Shown here: positions 53,564-63,554 of the stretch, one piece after another
How the letters are laid out: every line of letters begins with the position of its first letter
Numbering within the stretch: the stretch's first letter is position 1
Assembly: GCA_020161355.1 (NCBI GenBank)
Contig: JAIUOF010000007.1
Location: forward strand, 62,001-126,000
Direction of reading: 5' to 3'
Origin: Bacteroidota bacterium
GTDB lineage: Bacteria; Bacteroidota; Bacteroidia; Cytophagales; Spirosomataceae
Length of the DNA: 64,000 nt
The notes under the pieces: generated by a model
What the model saw: the letters and a program-made list of their open reading frames with translations, nothing else
Database searches by the model: none
Told to the model about the DNA's origin: nothing
Made by a program: the position numbers and the translations under genes

Positions 53564-56080
53564 TCAAAAGGGTACAAAGTTAAACATTGGCAAAGCCCGG
53601 TAAATAATCCCGGATTTTTTTTCTCCCAAATAGGTGCCGGCGACATTTACACCTATTCCGGTTTTTATTCCAAATATTCTAAAGACTAAAAGGTTTTTGA
53701 CTAGGACTTTACTTTCAAATATTACACTTTTTAGGTCTTTTACAGGTTGATTGTCAACAGTTATTTCTTTTTGATAGAGATGTGTCCATGCTACTTTCTG
53801 ACCTATTGCAAACTGAGGCCTAAACCATTTTGAATTAGTTTTTAATAATTTGTTTTCAAAATCATGCATCCATCCGGTTGAGATGTATTCGTTGTAACTG
53901 GTCTCGGTGAGTGCCAGGCCTGAAAATCCATCGGTATTTCCTGAAGAAAAGAGGTTGAGAGGCGTGGCAAGATTGTTAAATAAAAATGGAAAAGGAAGGG
54001 AGCCGGTACTATAACCTGCCGAGAGGTTTAGGTAACTTTTTCCTATCCTTTTTGTTTTGAATTGTTGTATAATATGAAAGTTTGATTTTGTAAAGTGTTT
54101 ATTTTCTGAATTATACGGTTGGTAAAAACTAAAATTAAACCTAAAGACCGGGAAGTTCTGAATGATTTGTGTTTCCATAAATCCAATCCTGTTGATTTTT
54201 TCTTTGAAAGCAAACCGCACACTTACTCCTGAAATAAAATGTTCATACCGCCTGATATTCCCATCTCCAACTGTATAGTTTAAAGGTATTCTTGATTCGA
54301 ATTCCTGGAAAAACCTGATTTGCGTATAATTTAATGGCTTAAAAAATAGGCCTGCACCCACTTTCCGGTATTCATCCATCCAGTATTTCCCTGTTCCAAG
54401 GTTTAAATTTACTGGTAAAGGATATAAAATATTGGGCAGCAAAACAGGATTTTGGCCGGGTCTCTGCAGGTCTTTTGCATAATAGAGCTCAATCTTATTA
54501 TACCTGTCTCTTGTAAAATGGAAAGTTGTGTTCAGGTTGTATTTAAATGATTTGTCTGAAATTCCGTACCCGAGCGAGCCAAATATTTTCAATCTGGGAT
54601 TATGAATCATCGAATTTTGAAATCCTAATGCCGGCCTGATATTTTCATGTTGATTTACCAGTGACTGGCCGGTTAAAATATCTATTTTTCCTACCGGAAT
54701 CACTCCCTGAATAAACGGCGTGGCAAGTTTCAGTGCGGGAACGAAGAAATTCTTAAGAAATGGTTTCTCCAGATTTTTTTTGGAAACCAAATAAGCGTTG
54801 TTTTCTAAAAGCGTCAAATCAATTGGTCTTAACTTTTCGAAATTCTCTTTTGAAATGGTATCGGCTTTGGGCAAAACTTGCCTTGTAGTTCCATCAAACT
54901 GTACGTCATTCAGGTCAAAATCTAGTGATAAACCATACAAAATAAAATCCTGAACCAGATGAAAAGTACCTGTCAATTGTTTGGAAACCATGTGGTATTT
55001 CAGTTCAAATTTCCTGGTCTGTGGAATCCAGCGGTCTTTAATTTTCTGATAATGATGCTTTATGCTAAAACCCACAATCTGACTGGTGTCAGCATTAGTT
55101 GCTGTAAAATCTACAATGGCCCAGTCATGCTGAATAATACTGATACTCCCCTTCAATGCATTTTGATTTCCGTTTTTTCGGGACCAGAATTCAATTACAT
55201 ACAAGCTGTCTTTGCCCAGCAATAAGGTGTCGTTTATTTCAAGGTTATAGATATTGAAGTATCCTGGATATACAGGATTTAAGTAATACCGGATGTTGTT
55301 TAGGTCGCTGAGCCCGCCTGAGGCTGTGAGGTTATTGAGGTTGAGTTGAAAATCTTTGTTATAAAAGCTGAAAGGGCTTATGTCAGGATTGACAGCTAAG
55401 TCAAGGGGAAACTGTCTGGGATATGTTGAGATAGATTTTTCTACAATTTCCTTTCTCTGATGATTTTTCTGGTAGATTTTACCGATATTTTCTAAAAGAA
55501 TTAAATTGCTGCTTTTGGGTCCTTTGACGGTATCCTTAACGGTTACAAATGCGTTTTCGAGGTCGAGTCTATATTTGGAATAATTTTCGGATTTAAATTT
55601 TTCAATATTTTCCGGTTTGTTTTTCTCTGAATTTTGCCACACTTTCCTCAATATTGTTTCTGCCGGATTTTCACCCGGTTTTACGGTCAGTTCTTTTAGG
55701 TCTGAAGAAGGAGCAAGTCTGAAAACAATAAAATTGTCACCAGACAATATTATGGTTTCGGGTTCAAAACCTACACTTGAGGCGGTAAGACGAAGGTTTT
55801 TATATTTCGATGTTAGCTTGAACCTTCCTGTGGAGTCAGACTGGATTCCAATAAATCGTGTTTTGTCCTGGATATTAGCATAAGGTATGGGTTTGCTATC
55901 GTTTTTTGATAAAACTACACCTTCAATAGTAAGTTGAGCGTTTGTCGGAAAATTAAAAAGCAAAAATATTATCAAAACAAAATTTGCCTGGTTTAAGACA
56001 AACTTATCAATGATCGGATAGAGCAGTTTTGGTTTTTGTAGAAATGGACTCAACAATTTTTTCGATATATTTAAAACCAT
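53564..56080 (-). CDS. DUF5686 outer-membrane protein with carboxypeptidase-like domain
   Basis: An 838-residue exported protein. A long N-terminal segment ends in a signal-like helix (FVLIIFLLFNFPTNAQ). A carboxypeptidase-regulatory-like beta-sandwich (IEGVVLSKNDSKPIPYANI, DSTGRFKL, LTASSVGFE) follows. The rest is the DUF5686 region, which ends in barrel strands (ALPMFNFVPF). It resembles a TonB-dependent receptor without plug and is expected in the outer membrane. ATG at 56080 is used, overlapping the upstream GT2 gene by 74 bases; a shorter start near 56020 would fit a signal peptide better. Confidence 0.82.
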   Translation of the reverse strand: MVLNISKKLLSPFLQKPKLLYPIIDKFVLNQANFVLIIFLLFNFPTNAQLTIEGVVLSKNDSKPIPYANIQDKTRFIGIQSDSTGRFKLTSKYKNLRLTASSVGFEPETIILSGDNFIVFRLAPSSDLKELTVKPGENPAETILRKVWQNSEKNKPENIEKFKSENYSKYRLDLENAFVTVKDTVKGPKSSNLILLENIGKIYQKNHQRKEIVEKSISTYPRQFPLDLAVNPDISPFSFYNKDFQLNLNNLTASGGLSDLNNIRYYLNPVYPGYFNIYNLEINDTLLLGKDSLYVIEFWSRKNGNQNALKGSISIIQHDWAIVDFTATNADTSQIVGFSIKHHYQKIKDRWIPQTRKFELKYHMVSKQLTGTFHLVQDFILYGLSLDFDLNDVQFDGTTRQVLPKADTISKENFEKLRPIDLTLLENNAYLVSKKNLEKPFLKNFFVPALKLATPFIQGVIPVGKIDILTGQSLVNQHENIRPALGFQNSMIHNPRLKIFGSLGYGISDKSFKYNLNTTFHFTRDRYNKIELYYAKDLQRPGQNPVLLPNILYPLPVNLNLGTGKYWMDEYRKVGAGLFFKPLNYTQIRFFQEFESRIPLNYTVGDGNIRRYEHFISGVSVRFAFKEKINRIGFMETQIIQNFPVFRFNFSFYQPYNSENKHFTKSNFHIIQQFKTKRIGKSYLNLSAGYSTGSLPFPFLFNNLATPLNLFSSGNTDGFSGLALTETSYNEYISTGWMHDFENKLLKTNSKWFRPQFAIGQKVAWTHLYQKEITVDNQPVKDLKSVIFESKVLVKNLLVFRIFGIKTGIGVNVAGTYLGEKKSGIIYRALPMFNFVPF

Positions 56081-57059
56081 CTCTAAAACGGTCTTTTTCA
56101 AGTAAAATTGTCTCACAAAAGGCTATGTATCTGATGTATAATAGTTTTTTCTGAGAAATCTCTCCGGTTTTGGGTTTGTAAAATGGAAGTTGCAAAAAGA
56201 GAGCAATTCTTTTCCCAATATAATTAAACCACCAAAATTTTCTCAATCTTGATATTAGAGATGAAGTTCCTGTCTGCTCTTTATAGATTAAATCGTAAAT
56301 CAGGGTAAAAACATCTGCCTGCCCAAAACCATAAGTCATGTTTTCCAATCGTTCCCAGGTGATTCTGTTTTGCGTTGTGAAGTGATTAAAGCTAATTTCG
56401 TTTGAATAATAAATTTTATAACCTAATAGTCTGGTAATCAAGCATATTTCTGAGTCATCCCCTGCTGTTTGTTTGTTGCCGATTCTACCGACGCAATAGG
56501 GAATCCAATTGGTCTCGTACAGGTCTTCGTAAATCTTTTTTCTGATACTCATACCTGCCCCTGGAACCAGAGCATATTTTGTGACATCAACAAAGCTACC
56601 CTCATAGAGTTTTCCGATAGCAAATGCTAACTGATTTTCCTCAAACCACTGGGGCGGAGTTTTCTCGAAATCGCCGGTACCTGCACAACCTACCAACCCT
56701 ATTTCTTCGTTTTTGAAATAATTGTAAGTCTTTGAAATCCAGTCTTTTTCAACTCTGTTGTCGTCATCTACAATACACAAGATATCGTATTTTGCCCCCA
56801 GAATACTTGTTTTTCGGGCATAAGCCAAACCTACTTTTTCTTCTTTTAATAAAGTTAATGGAACAACAGGATTTCGAGCCCAGGTTTTACTGACAATTTC
56901 CACCGTTTTGTCATTGGAATTATTATCTACCAGAACTACTTCCCAACAGATAGATTCCGGGACAATTTGTGCCTGAAGATGCTCCAGAGTGGCTTGTATT
57001 ACCTTTTCACTATTATAGCATGCGATTAATACTGATATTCCTTTTGCCATACTAATCAT
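56007..57059 (-). CDS. GT2 family glycosyltransferase
   Basis: A 350-residue GT-A fold transferase of family 2: ISVLIACYNSEKVIQATLEHL, WEVVLVDNNSNDKT, the DxD-type CIVDDDNRVE and VPGAGMSIRKKIYE in the acceptor region. The C-terminus has a short hydrophobic segment (IGKRIALFLQLPFY). The sugar cannot be told. Its start overlaps the stop of the next GT2 gene as ATGA. Confidence 0.87.
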   Translation of the reverse strand: MISMAKGISVLIACYNSEKVIQATLEHLQAQIVPESICWEVVLVDNNSNDKTVEIVSKTWARNPVVPLTLLKEEKVGLAYARKTSILGAKYDILCIVDDDNRVEKDWISKTYNYFKNEEIGLVGCAGTGDFEKTPPQWFEENQLAFAIGKLYEGSFVDVTKYALVPGAGMSIRKKIYEDLYETNWIPYCVGRIGNKQTAGDDSEICLITRLLGYKIYYSNEISFNHFTTQNRITWERLENMTYGFGQADVFTLIYDLIYKEQTGTSSLISRLRKFWWFNYIGKRIALFLQLPFYKPKTGEISQKKLLYIRYIAFCETILLEKDRFRDGFKYIEKIVESISTKTKTALSDH

Positions 57060-57931
57060 TTAAAAAAGCTCAAAATCCAGTAGTAAAAATTCAGTTCGGA
57101 GGGCATTTTTTCTAGTACTTTTTTCGGGTTCTTCAGATCAGAAAGTAGTAATTTTCTAGTCCAGAAAGCCATTGTAGCTCTTTTTTTCCAAAATGAAACG
57201 CCGTAGTTTTTAAAAATGTATTTTACTATTTGAATACCTTCAATAAATTGCAATCCTTCGCTTTCCGATTTGAATGAGACGTTTCCATCATGTCTCCGGA
57301 AAAAATTCAATCTTTGTTTTATTCTTACAACTTGCTGATCTTGAATTAATTGAACCCAGAAAAACCAATCGCCTGCATATTTAAATTTCCTAATCTGCTC
57401 AAAACTTACATTTTTCAGCATTTCTTTGCGAAAAACCGCACTACTGGCATTGTAAATTACGTTTCCTGCCAAAAATTCATTTTGAATCAAACTTAATCCT
57501 GCCCAGGAGTTTTCACCTTCTTCATGATTAGGTTGGTGGATCTCAATGCCGTTAGAATCTATCCAGATACTGGGGCAATATACTAATCCAACTTTAGGTT
57601 GATTTTCAAGGACTTTTACCATTTCCAAAAGGAAATTACTTTTTGCCACGTCGTCACTTTCAGCAATCCAGATGTATTCTCCCTGGGCCATGCTCAGTCC
57701 TTTTTCCCACTGAACAAACGTGCTGCCTGAGTTTTGGTCGTTGATTAAAAACTCTTTGATACGGTCGTCAAGGAGATATTTCTTTATAAGATTTGTACTC
57801 TGGTCGTGCGATGCATCGTCAAGAATTATTAGCTCAAAATCCTGATATTCCTGAGCTAAAATACTGTCTATCCTTTGTTCAATATATTCCTGATGGTTAT
57901 AATTGGGAAGTATTATTGTTACCTTGGGCAT
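57056..57931 (-). CDS. GT2 family glycosyltransferase
   Basis: A 291-residue GT2 enzyme: VTIILPNYNHQEYIEQRIDS, LIILDDASHDQSTN, the metal site IAESDDVAKSNFL. It lacks membrane helices. It is coupled to the GT2 gene downstream and follows the WbsX-like gene by about 140 bases. The three probably build one surface glycan. Confidence 0.87.
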   Translation of the reverse strand: MPKVTIILPNYNHQEYIEQRIDSILAQEYQDFELIILDDASHDQSTNLIKKYLLDDRIKEFLINDQNSGSTFVQWEKGLSMAQGEYIWIAESDDVAKSNFLLEMVKVLENQPKVGLVYCPSIWIDSNGIEIHQPNHEEGENSWAGLSLIQNEFLAGNVIYNASSAVFRKEMLKNVSFEQIRKFKYAGDWFFWVQLIQDQQVVRIKQRLNFFRRHDGNVSFKSESEGLQFIEGIQIVKYIFKNYGVSFWKKRATMAFWTRKLLLSDLKNPKKVLEKMPSELNFYYWILSFFK

Positions 57932-58072
57932 TAATCTGTTCTGAATTAAACTTGATTTTAAGTTTATTTATACAAAAATAGTATTTAAATTTTCCTAAAT
58001 AAAACCGGAATTAATCAATTTTCTATTAGATATTTTTGATATCATCTAAATTTGAAAAGTTTCAACCTTGAA

Positions 58073-59155
58073 CTATTTATAGTTTTCCAGTACTTTTCTG
58101 GTTTTCTCAAGAAATGCCTTTCCCCATTTTTGATCAGGTTCCAGGTGATTTCCTTCGGCCCATTCGTTCCAGGCATTGATAAAAATGAAATTTTCTTCTT
58201 CGGAATAGGCCTCCGAGTGTTCACATACATATTTTAACCATTTTTCATAGAGCTCAGGAGTATGATTGCTCATGATAAAGGCATCTAACTTTTTTCTTGC
58301 CGAATTATCCCATCCCGGAACCACACAATTAAAATGCTTCAATTCAGGTTTTTTTCTTGAAATCATTCTTTCTACCACTTCGGCATAATCGATTTTCCGG
58401 TATGTTTTGCCGATGGAGAATTTATTCTTGATTCTGTCGATTATACCCGGAATTATGTGGAGATTTTCCCAGTCCGGTTGCCAGTCAAGCCAGATGTCAA
58501 ATCCCGGTTGGTTTTCAAGATTCCATTGTTCTGATTTTGTTTTGATGCCTGCCAGATAAATATCTTCGAAACCATTTTTTTTGGTCGTCTCCCGCCAAAT
58601 TTTGATGGTTTCTTTCAGATCTGGAATTATTTCAGGTTTGTAAAAAACAAAAAAAGGTTTTCCATTTATTTTGATATATCTGGAATCATTAAATACATTT
58701 TTACAAAGATAATCAGCATGTTGTGAATGGTCTTCAGCACTGTATTCCTGGTGCATGAGTACTTCTTTGTCCATGCCGTCCCAGCGTCTTGACCAGTTTT
58801 CATTGGCCCAACACAGCATAAAAGGAAAATCAGGTTTGCAACTTTCCAGGATTTTATTGACGGGTGTTTCCAGGAGCCTATGCCCATTGAACCAATAATG
58901 ATAAAAGCAAAATCCTGCAATATTATTTTTTTTGGCCAGCTCAGCCTGCTCAATAAGCGTTTGCTGCAAACGCATATCATAAAATCCAAGATCGGCTGGC
59001 AAATGTGGCTGATAGTGGCCTTTAAATCGGGGCCTTGCTTTAACTACATTTGTCCATTCGGTAAACCCTTTTCCCCACCAGCTGTCATTTTCGGGAATTG
59101 GATGAAACTGAGGCAGTACCACCGCCAGTGCTCTGAGTTTTTTCTTGGGGTTCAA
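58073..59155 (-). CDS. WbsX-like glycan synthesis protein (GH99-like barrel)
   Basis: A 360-residue protein of the WbsX family, found in O-antigen and capsule clusters and related to GH99 barrels. Motifs: VVLPQFHPIPENDSWWGKGFTEW, FCFYHYWFNG, CWANENWSRRWDG and INAWNEWAEGNHLEPD. The carboxylates in NENW and NEWAEG are likely catalytic. No ATG precedes the conserved opening, so TTG at 59155 is the start; a stop lies four codons upstream. Confidence 0.88.
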   Translation of the reverse strand: MNPKKKLRALAVVLPQFHPIPENDSWWGKGFTEWTNVVKARPRFKGHYQPHLPADLGFYDMRLQQTLIEQAELAKKNNIAGFCFYHYWFNGHRLLETPVNKILESCKPDFPFMLCWANENWSRRWDGMDKEVLMHQEYSAEDHSQHADYLCKNVFNDSRYIKINGKPFFVFYKPEIIPDLKETIKIWRETTKKNGFEDIYLAGIKTKSEQWNLENQPGFDIWLDWQPDWENLHIIPGIIDRIKNKFSIGKTYRKIDYAEVVERMISRKKPELKHFNCVVPGWDNSARKKLDAFIMSNHTPELYEKWLKYVCEHSEAYSEEENFIFINAWNEWAEGNHLEPDQKWGKAFLEKTRKVLENYK

Positions 59156-59265
59156 ATCTCTATTTTAGGGATAAAAAATAAAACTGCAAAGGTAATTGAT
59201 AATATCCTAAAAGCGTATTGATAAGTTTTCTATTTCGGATAAAAATTTGGGGTAAAAAATCCTAA

Positions 59266-59287
59266 TTTCACAAACTTTTTTGTGAAA
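59266..59287. repeat. Short perfect inverted repeat
   Basis: TTTCACAAA and TTTGTGAAA pair around CTTT. It lies about 90 bases behind the mce stop and could be a weak leftward terminator; it is AT-rich, so this is uncertain. Confidence 0.4.
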
Positions 59288-59315
59288 AAATCAATATCCC
59301 AAAATCTCTACTCAC

Positions 59316-59384
59316 CAATCGAATCAATCTTGAATTAAATCAATCATAAATCGTCAATCGAATCAATCGTCAATCGAATCAACC
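59316..59384. repeat. Three copies of CAATCGAATCAATC
   Basis: Copies lie at 59316-59329, 59355-59368 and 59371-59384 (last copy ends ACC). The last two belong to a 16-base tandem repeat (CGTCAATCGAATCAAT) at 59352-59383. The array runs into the stop codon of mce. Further AATCAATC words lie between the copies. Confidence 0.75.
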
Positions 59385-59783
59385 GGCTTTTTCCTGACAG
59401 AGCTCAATCAATACCCCATTGGTATGTTTTGGATGTAAAAAACAAACCAATTTGTTGTCGGCACCGTTTTTGGGTTCTTTGTTTAGTAATACAAATCCTT
59501 CTTTTTCAAGTCTTTGCATTTCTAAAATGATGTCTTCAACATCAAAAGCGATGTGGTGAATTCCTTCCCCTTTTTTTTCAATAAATTTGGCAATAGGACT
59601 TTCGGGATTAGTGGCTTCCAGTAATTCTATTTTATTTTCTCCAACCTGAAAAAATGAGGTATTTACTCCTTCTGAGGCCACAGATTCACTTTTGTAGGGT
59701 TCGGTATTCAGGATTTTGGCAAAAACAGGGTTAGATACTGCCAGCTCTTTGACAGCAATCCCAATATGTTCGATCTTTCTCAC
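59379..59783 (-). CDS. mce: Methylmalonyl-CoA epimerase
   Basis: A 134-residue VOC-fold epimerase that interconverts (S)- and (R)-methylmalonyl-CoA. Metal ligands are visible in IEHIGIAV (His), KIELLEA (Glu), IHHIAFDV (His) and GVLIELCQ (Glu). Length is typical. The start is GTG at 59783. The mutase genes are not in the window. Confidence 0.92.
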   Translation of the reverse strand: MRKIEHIGIAVKELAVSNPVFAKILNTEPYKSESVASEGVNTSFFQVGENKIELLEATNPESPIAKFIEKKGEGIHHIAFDVEDIILEMQRLEKEGFVLLNKEPKNGADNKLVCFLHPKHTNGVLIELCQEKAG

Positions 59784-59905
59784 GATTTTTTAGATTTTAT
59801 TAAAAAAATAAGGTTTATATGAATGCTGATGTGAGTATTCCCAACAAATTTACATAATTTTGGACTGAGTAATTCTATACTAAAACTAATATTTTTTAGA
59901 AAAAA

Positions 59906-62521
59906 ATGGCCAAACCCGCCACCCCAAAAGAAACCCCTCTTTCGAAACAATATAACCAGATAAAAGCCAAATATCCCGGGGCTATGTTGCTGTTTAGGGT
60001 GGGTGATTTTTATGAGACTTTTGGTGAAGATGCTATCAAAGCTTCGAAAATTTTAGGGATTGTCCTTACCAGAAGAAATAACGGTGGTGCCCATGAAGAG
60101 CTGGCTGGATTTCCACATCATTCCTTAGATAATTACCTGCCAAAACTTGTTAGAGCAGGGCAGCGTGTGGCCATTTGTGACCAGTTGGAAGACCCAAGTC
60201 AGGCCAAAGGAATAGTAAAAAGAGGTGTGACAGAGTTAGTGACGCCCGGAGTATCCTTTAATGATAATGTGCTGGAAGTAAAGCAGAATAATTACCTGGC
60301 TTCAGTTCATTTTGCTTCAGATGATTATTTGGGTGTGGCTTTTCTGGATATTTCTACCGGTGAATTTTTTACGACTGAGGGTTCGTTGGCATATGTAGAT
60401 AAATTGATTCAGGGTTTTGCTCCGTCCGAAATATTGTATTGTAAAAAATACAGGGGAAAGTTTGAGCAGATTTTCGGAGATAAATTTAATACTTATACTT
60501 TTGAGGATTGGGCCTTTACCCACGATTTTGGGTACAATCTTCTTACACGCCATTTTAATACCAATTCGCTCAAAGGATTTGGAATAGAAAACCTCAAAGA
60601 GGGAATCACCGCGGCTGGAGTGATATTGCAGTATCTATCTGATACAGAGCATAATAATATCAGTCATGTCAGTAGTCTTACCCGCCTCGATCAAGAAAGG
60701 TACGTTTGGCTTGACAGGTTTACTATTCGCAATCTGGAATTGGTTTTTGCCCAGGTTGACGGTGGAGTTCCTCTGATTGATATTTTGGATCAAACTGTGA
60801 CCCCAATGGGAGCCAGGCTGCTCAGAAAATGGATGGTTTTGCCACTAAAAGAGAAGAAAACCATCGAAGAACGCCTCGATACGGTGGAAATGCTGATGGC
60901 AGACTCCGATATGCTTTCGGAAATAATTCAAACTTTAAAGCCAATCGGAGACCTCGAAAGACTGGTTTCCAAGGTTGCTGTGAGACGGATTAGCCCACGG
61001 GAGTTGGTGCAACTTAAAAAGGCTTTGCTGCAGATAGCACCCATAAAAAGTCTCTTATCAGGTAAACTGGATGAATATCCTGTTTTGAGAAAGTATCTGG
61101 ATCAACTGAATGATTGCCAGTTTTTGGTTGAAAAAATCTCCAAAGAACTCCGTGATGATGCTCCAAATGTCAGTAACCAAGGTGGGATGATAGCAAGCGG
61201 AGTAGACGCTGATTTGGATGAATTGCATAAAATAGCTTTTTCTGGAAAAGATTATCTGGTAGAAATCCAGAACAGAGAGTCGGAAAGAACAGGCATTCCC
61301 TCTTTAAAAATAGCATATAATAAGGTTTTTGGGTATTATCTGGAAGTGTCAAATGCCCACAAAAACAAAGTGCCGGCTGAGTGGATCAGAAAACAGACGC
61401 TCGTCAACGCCGAAAGGTACATCACCGAGGAACTTAAGATTTACGAAGATAAAATTCTCTCAGCCGAGGGTAAAATTTTTGAAATAGAATTTAAGATTTT
61501 TAATGATTTGGTAATTACTGCGTCGGAATACGTGACTCCGATTCAGCAAAATGCCCGGGTGATTTCAGAATTAGACGCTTTGATTTCTTTTGCGGTAGTT
61601 TCTGCAAAAAATAATTATTGCAAACCACAAATTAGTGAAAGCAAGGCCATAGATATAAAAGAAGGCCGCCATCCGGTGATCGAAAAGCAGCTGCCCCTGG
61701 GCGAAAGCTTTGTGCCTAACAGTATTTTTCTTGATGATGTAGGTCAGCAAATTATTATCATTACCGGCCCAAATATGTCGGGTAAATCGGCATTGTTGCG
61801 ACAAACTGCCCTAATCGTTTTAATGGCCCAAATCGGATGTTATGTGCCTGCACATTCGGCTGAAATTGGTCTCGTTGATAAGATATTCACACGGGTTGGT
61901 GCCAGCGACAACCTATCCAGAGGAGAAAGTACATTTATGGTTGAGATGACCGAAACGGCTTCTATTCTCAATAATCTGAGCGATCGCAGTTTGGTAATTA
62001 TGGATGAGATTGGTCGGGGAACAAGCACTTATGACGGTGTGAGTATCGCCTGGAGTATAGCGGAATACCTGCACAATCACCCCAAGTTTAAGCCATGGAC
62101 CTTATTTGCCACACATTACCATGAATTAAATCAGTTGGCAGAGGATTTTTCCAGAATCAGAAATTTTAATGTTTCCGTAAAAGAGCTTAACGGGAAAGTG
62201 GTGTTTTTGAGGAAGTTGAAAGAAGGTGGAAGTGAACATAGTTTTGGGATACACGTAGCTCAGATAGCCGGAATGCCCCAAAATGTTGTTTTGCGAGCCA
62301 ATGAAATACTGCATCACCTTGAAAAAGATCATATCAAAGAGCAGAATAAGGAGAAAATAAAGGAGGCTCCGAAAAATAATTACCAGTTGAGTTTTTTTGA
62401 TCCGGTGGATCCTCAGGGAGAAAAAATCAAGGAAATGCTAAAAGAAATTGATGTGAATACGATTTCCCCAATCGAGGCACTGTTGAAATTGAATGAACTT
62501 CGGAGACTACTGGAGAAATAA
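59906..62521 (+). CDS. mutS: DNA mismatch repair protein MutS
   Basis: An 871-residue MutS1. The mismatch-reading Phe-x-Glu is Phe35/Glu37 in RVGDFYETF. The ATPase has Walker A GPNMSGKSALLRQ (about residues 621-630), Walker B SLVIMDEIGRGTSTYDG and the dimer-interface signature ATHYHEL. The C-terminal LSFFDP is also usual. TAATTTTG at 59855-59862 is a likely -7 box. Confidence 0.97.
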   Translation: MAKPATPKETPLSKQYNQIKAKYPGAMLLFRVGDFYETFGEDAIKASKILGIVLTRRNNGGAHEELAGFPHHSLDNYLPKLVRAGQRVAICDQLEDPSQAKGIVKRGVTELVTPGVSFNDNVLEVKQNNYLASVHFASDDYLGVAFLDISTGEFFTTEGSLAYVDKLIQGFAPSEILYCKKYRGKFEQIFGDKFNTYTFEDWAFTHDFGYNLLTRHFNTNSLKGFGIENLKEGITAAGVILQYLSDTEHNNISHVSSLTRLDQERYVWLDRFTIRNLELVFAQVDGGVPLIDILDQTVTPMGARLLRKWMVLPLKEKKTIEERLDTVEMLMADSDMLSEIIQTLKPIGDLERLVSKVAVRRISPRELVQLKKALLQIAPIKSLLSGKLDEYPVLRKYLDQLNDCQFLVEKISKELRDDAPNVSNQGGMIASGVDADLDELHKIAFSGKDYLVEIQNRESERTGIPSLKIAYNKVFGYYLEVSNAHKNKVPAEWIRKQTLVNAERYITEELKIYEDKILSAEGKIFEIEFKIFNDLVITASEYVTPIQQNARVISELDALISFAVVSAKNNYCKPQISESKAIDIKEGRHPVIEKQLPLGESFVPNSIFLDDVGQQIIIITGPNMSGKSALLRQTALIVLMAQIGCYVPAHSAEIGLVDKIFTRVGASDNLSRGESTFMVEMTETASILNNLSDRSLVIMDEIGRGTSTYDGVSIAWSIAEYLHNHPKFKPWTLFATHYHELNQLAEDFSRIRNFNVSVKELNGKVVFLRKLKEGGSEHSFGIHVAQIAGMPQNVVLRANEILHHLEKDHIKEQNKEKIKEAPKNNYQLSFFDPVDPQGEKIKEMLKEIDVNTISPIEALLKLNELRRLLEK

Positions 62522-62545
62522 AAATAGCCCTTCCGGGCCGCTTTT
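62521..62545. terminator. Probable bidirectional terminator
   Basis: GCCC and GGGC pair around TTCC, with AAAA to the left and TTTT to the right after a 2-3 base bulge. It directly follows the mutS stop and also lies behind the small leftward gene. Confidence 0.5.
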
Positions 62546-62571
62546 AAGAATTAAATATTTGGACAAATTGA

Positions 62572-62742
62572 TTATTTTTCCGAAAAATCATCAAACTCGT
62601 AGAATTCCGGGTCAGGGAAGTCAAAGTCTTCGGGTTTTAGGATCATTTCGGCATCGTCAGACAGCAAGACAGACTCTTCAGGTTCTGAAAACCTGCTCAT
62701 ATAGGTCTGTCTGTAGTAGTTGTTTCTAAATAACTTTTTCAT
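62572..62742 (-). CDS. Small acidic protein, function unknown
   Basis: A 56-residue frame. It starts MKKLFRNNYYRQTYMSRF and then turns strongly acidic and Phe/Pro-rich (EPEESVLLSDD, KPEDFDFPDPEFYEFDD). A basic head with an acidic tail looks like a real small protein rather than chance, and it lies in its own gap between mutS and the next gene. No family is recognised. It could be a protein-binding adaptor; that is only inference. Confidence 0.55.
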   Translation of the reverse strand: MKKLFRNNYYRQTYMSRFSEPEESVLLSDDAEMILKPEDFDFPDPEFYEFDDFSEK

Positions 62743-62817
62743 AATACAAAGATACCAGACCTATCAATTTGAGGGCTAAAAAGCATATTATGAAAATGTT
62801 AAGTTTGAGTAGTGTAA

Positions 62818-63294
62818 TTAATATTTGTCTTTTATAAGTTTTTTAGCAAAGTCATATCTGAGATTTTTGTCGATTAGATTAGAAAATAATTCCGAATATA
62901 CACTTATGAGGTTTTCTTCTTCATTGATCATAACTTTAAAACAAAAGTCAAAAAACAGCGTATTTTTTCTTTTTCCGTCTAATTCTTCATATTTGGCTAC
63001 AGTTACAAAGATATAAGTGCTTTCGTTGAGTTTTCTTGCGGCTTTGATATCAAAGTTTTCAATTATTATTTGCTGCCAATTGTTGAGTTTTTCTTTGATT
63101 CTTGATAATTCAAAATTTGAATCTTTAAAAATCATCATATCTAACTGCTCGCTTAGGTCCCGTGAAAAATCATCATCTGCCAGATTGTCAGCTATGTTTT
63201 TGATTCTTTTTTTGGAGAAATAATTGTTTCGGATTCTTTGAATAGCGAAGACCGCCAAAATGATGGCGAAGGCAAGTTTAAAAATTAATTTCAT
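62818..63294 (-). CDS. Uncharacterised membrane-anchored protein
   Basis: A 158-residue protein. One N-terminal hydrophobic helix (MKLIFKLAFAIILAVFAIQ) is followed by a basic patch (RIRNNYFSKKRIK). A soluble part begins with an amphipathic helical stretch and then has strands (YIFVTVAKYEEL, LFFDFCFKVMI). It may be a Tim44-like or similar lipid/protein-binding domain, but I do not recognise it. It is leftward, 75 bases before the small acidic gene, and they may share a transcript. Confidence 0.55.
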   Translation of the reverse strand: MKLIFKLAFAIILAVFAIQRIRNNYFSKKRIKNIADNLADDDFSRDLSEQLDMMIFKDSNFELSRIKEKLNNWQQIIIENFDIKAARKLNESTYIFVTVAKYEELDGKRKNTLFFDFCFKVMINEEENLISVYSELFSNLIDKNLRYDFAKKLIKDKY

Positions 63295-63513
63295 CTTATG
63301 TTTTTAGAAAAAATGCACAAAATCAATTTCTTTTAAGAAAATGACATTTGATTTTACGATTTAAGTTTCTGATTGATAGTTTTTTATATTTTTTTGATTT
63401 ATGAAAGGGATCAATTTTATATTTAAAATTATTTTGTTTCTTAATGAAATACCCAATAAATATTTTTAAAATTTGCTAAATGTATATTTAAAAAAATAAT
63501 TAAATTAATAAGT

Positions 63514-63548
63514 AAATCCACCCAGTTTTTAAAAAAAGGTGGATTTTT
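63514..63548 (-). terminator. Probable terminator of the GH2 gene
   Basis: AAATCCACC and GGTGGATTT make a 9-bp stem with a 15-base loop, starting 9 bases beyond the stop codon of the leftward gene. The T-run after the stem is poor. Confidence 0.5.
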
Positions 63549-63554
63549 ACTTGA

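Noticed and set aside
62493..62729. 78-codon rightward frame after mutS
   Set aside because: Starts inside mutS and is antisense to the more protein-like 56-residue acidic gene.
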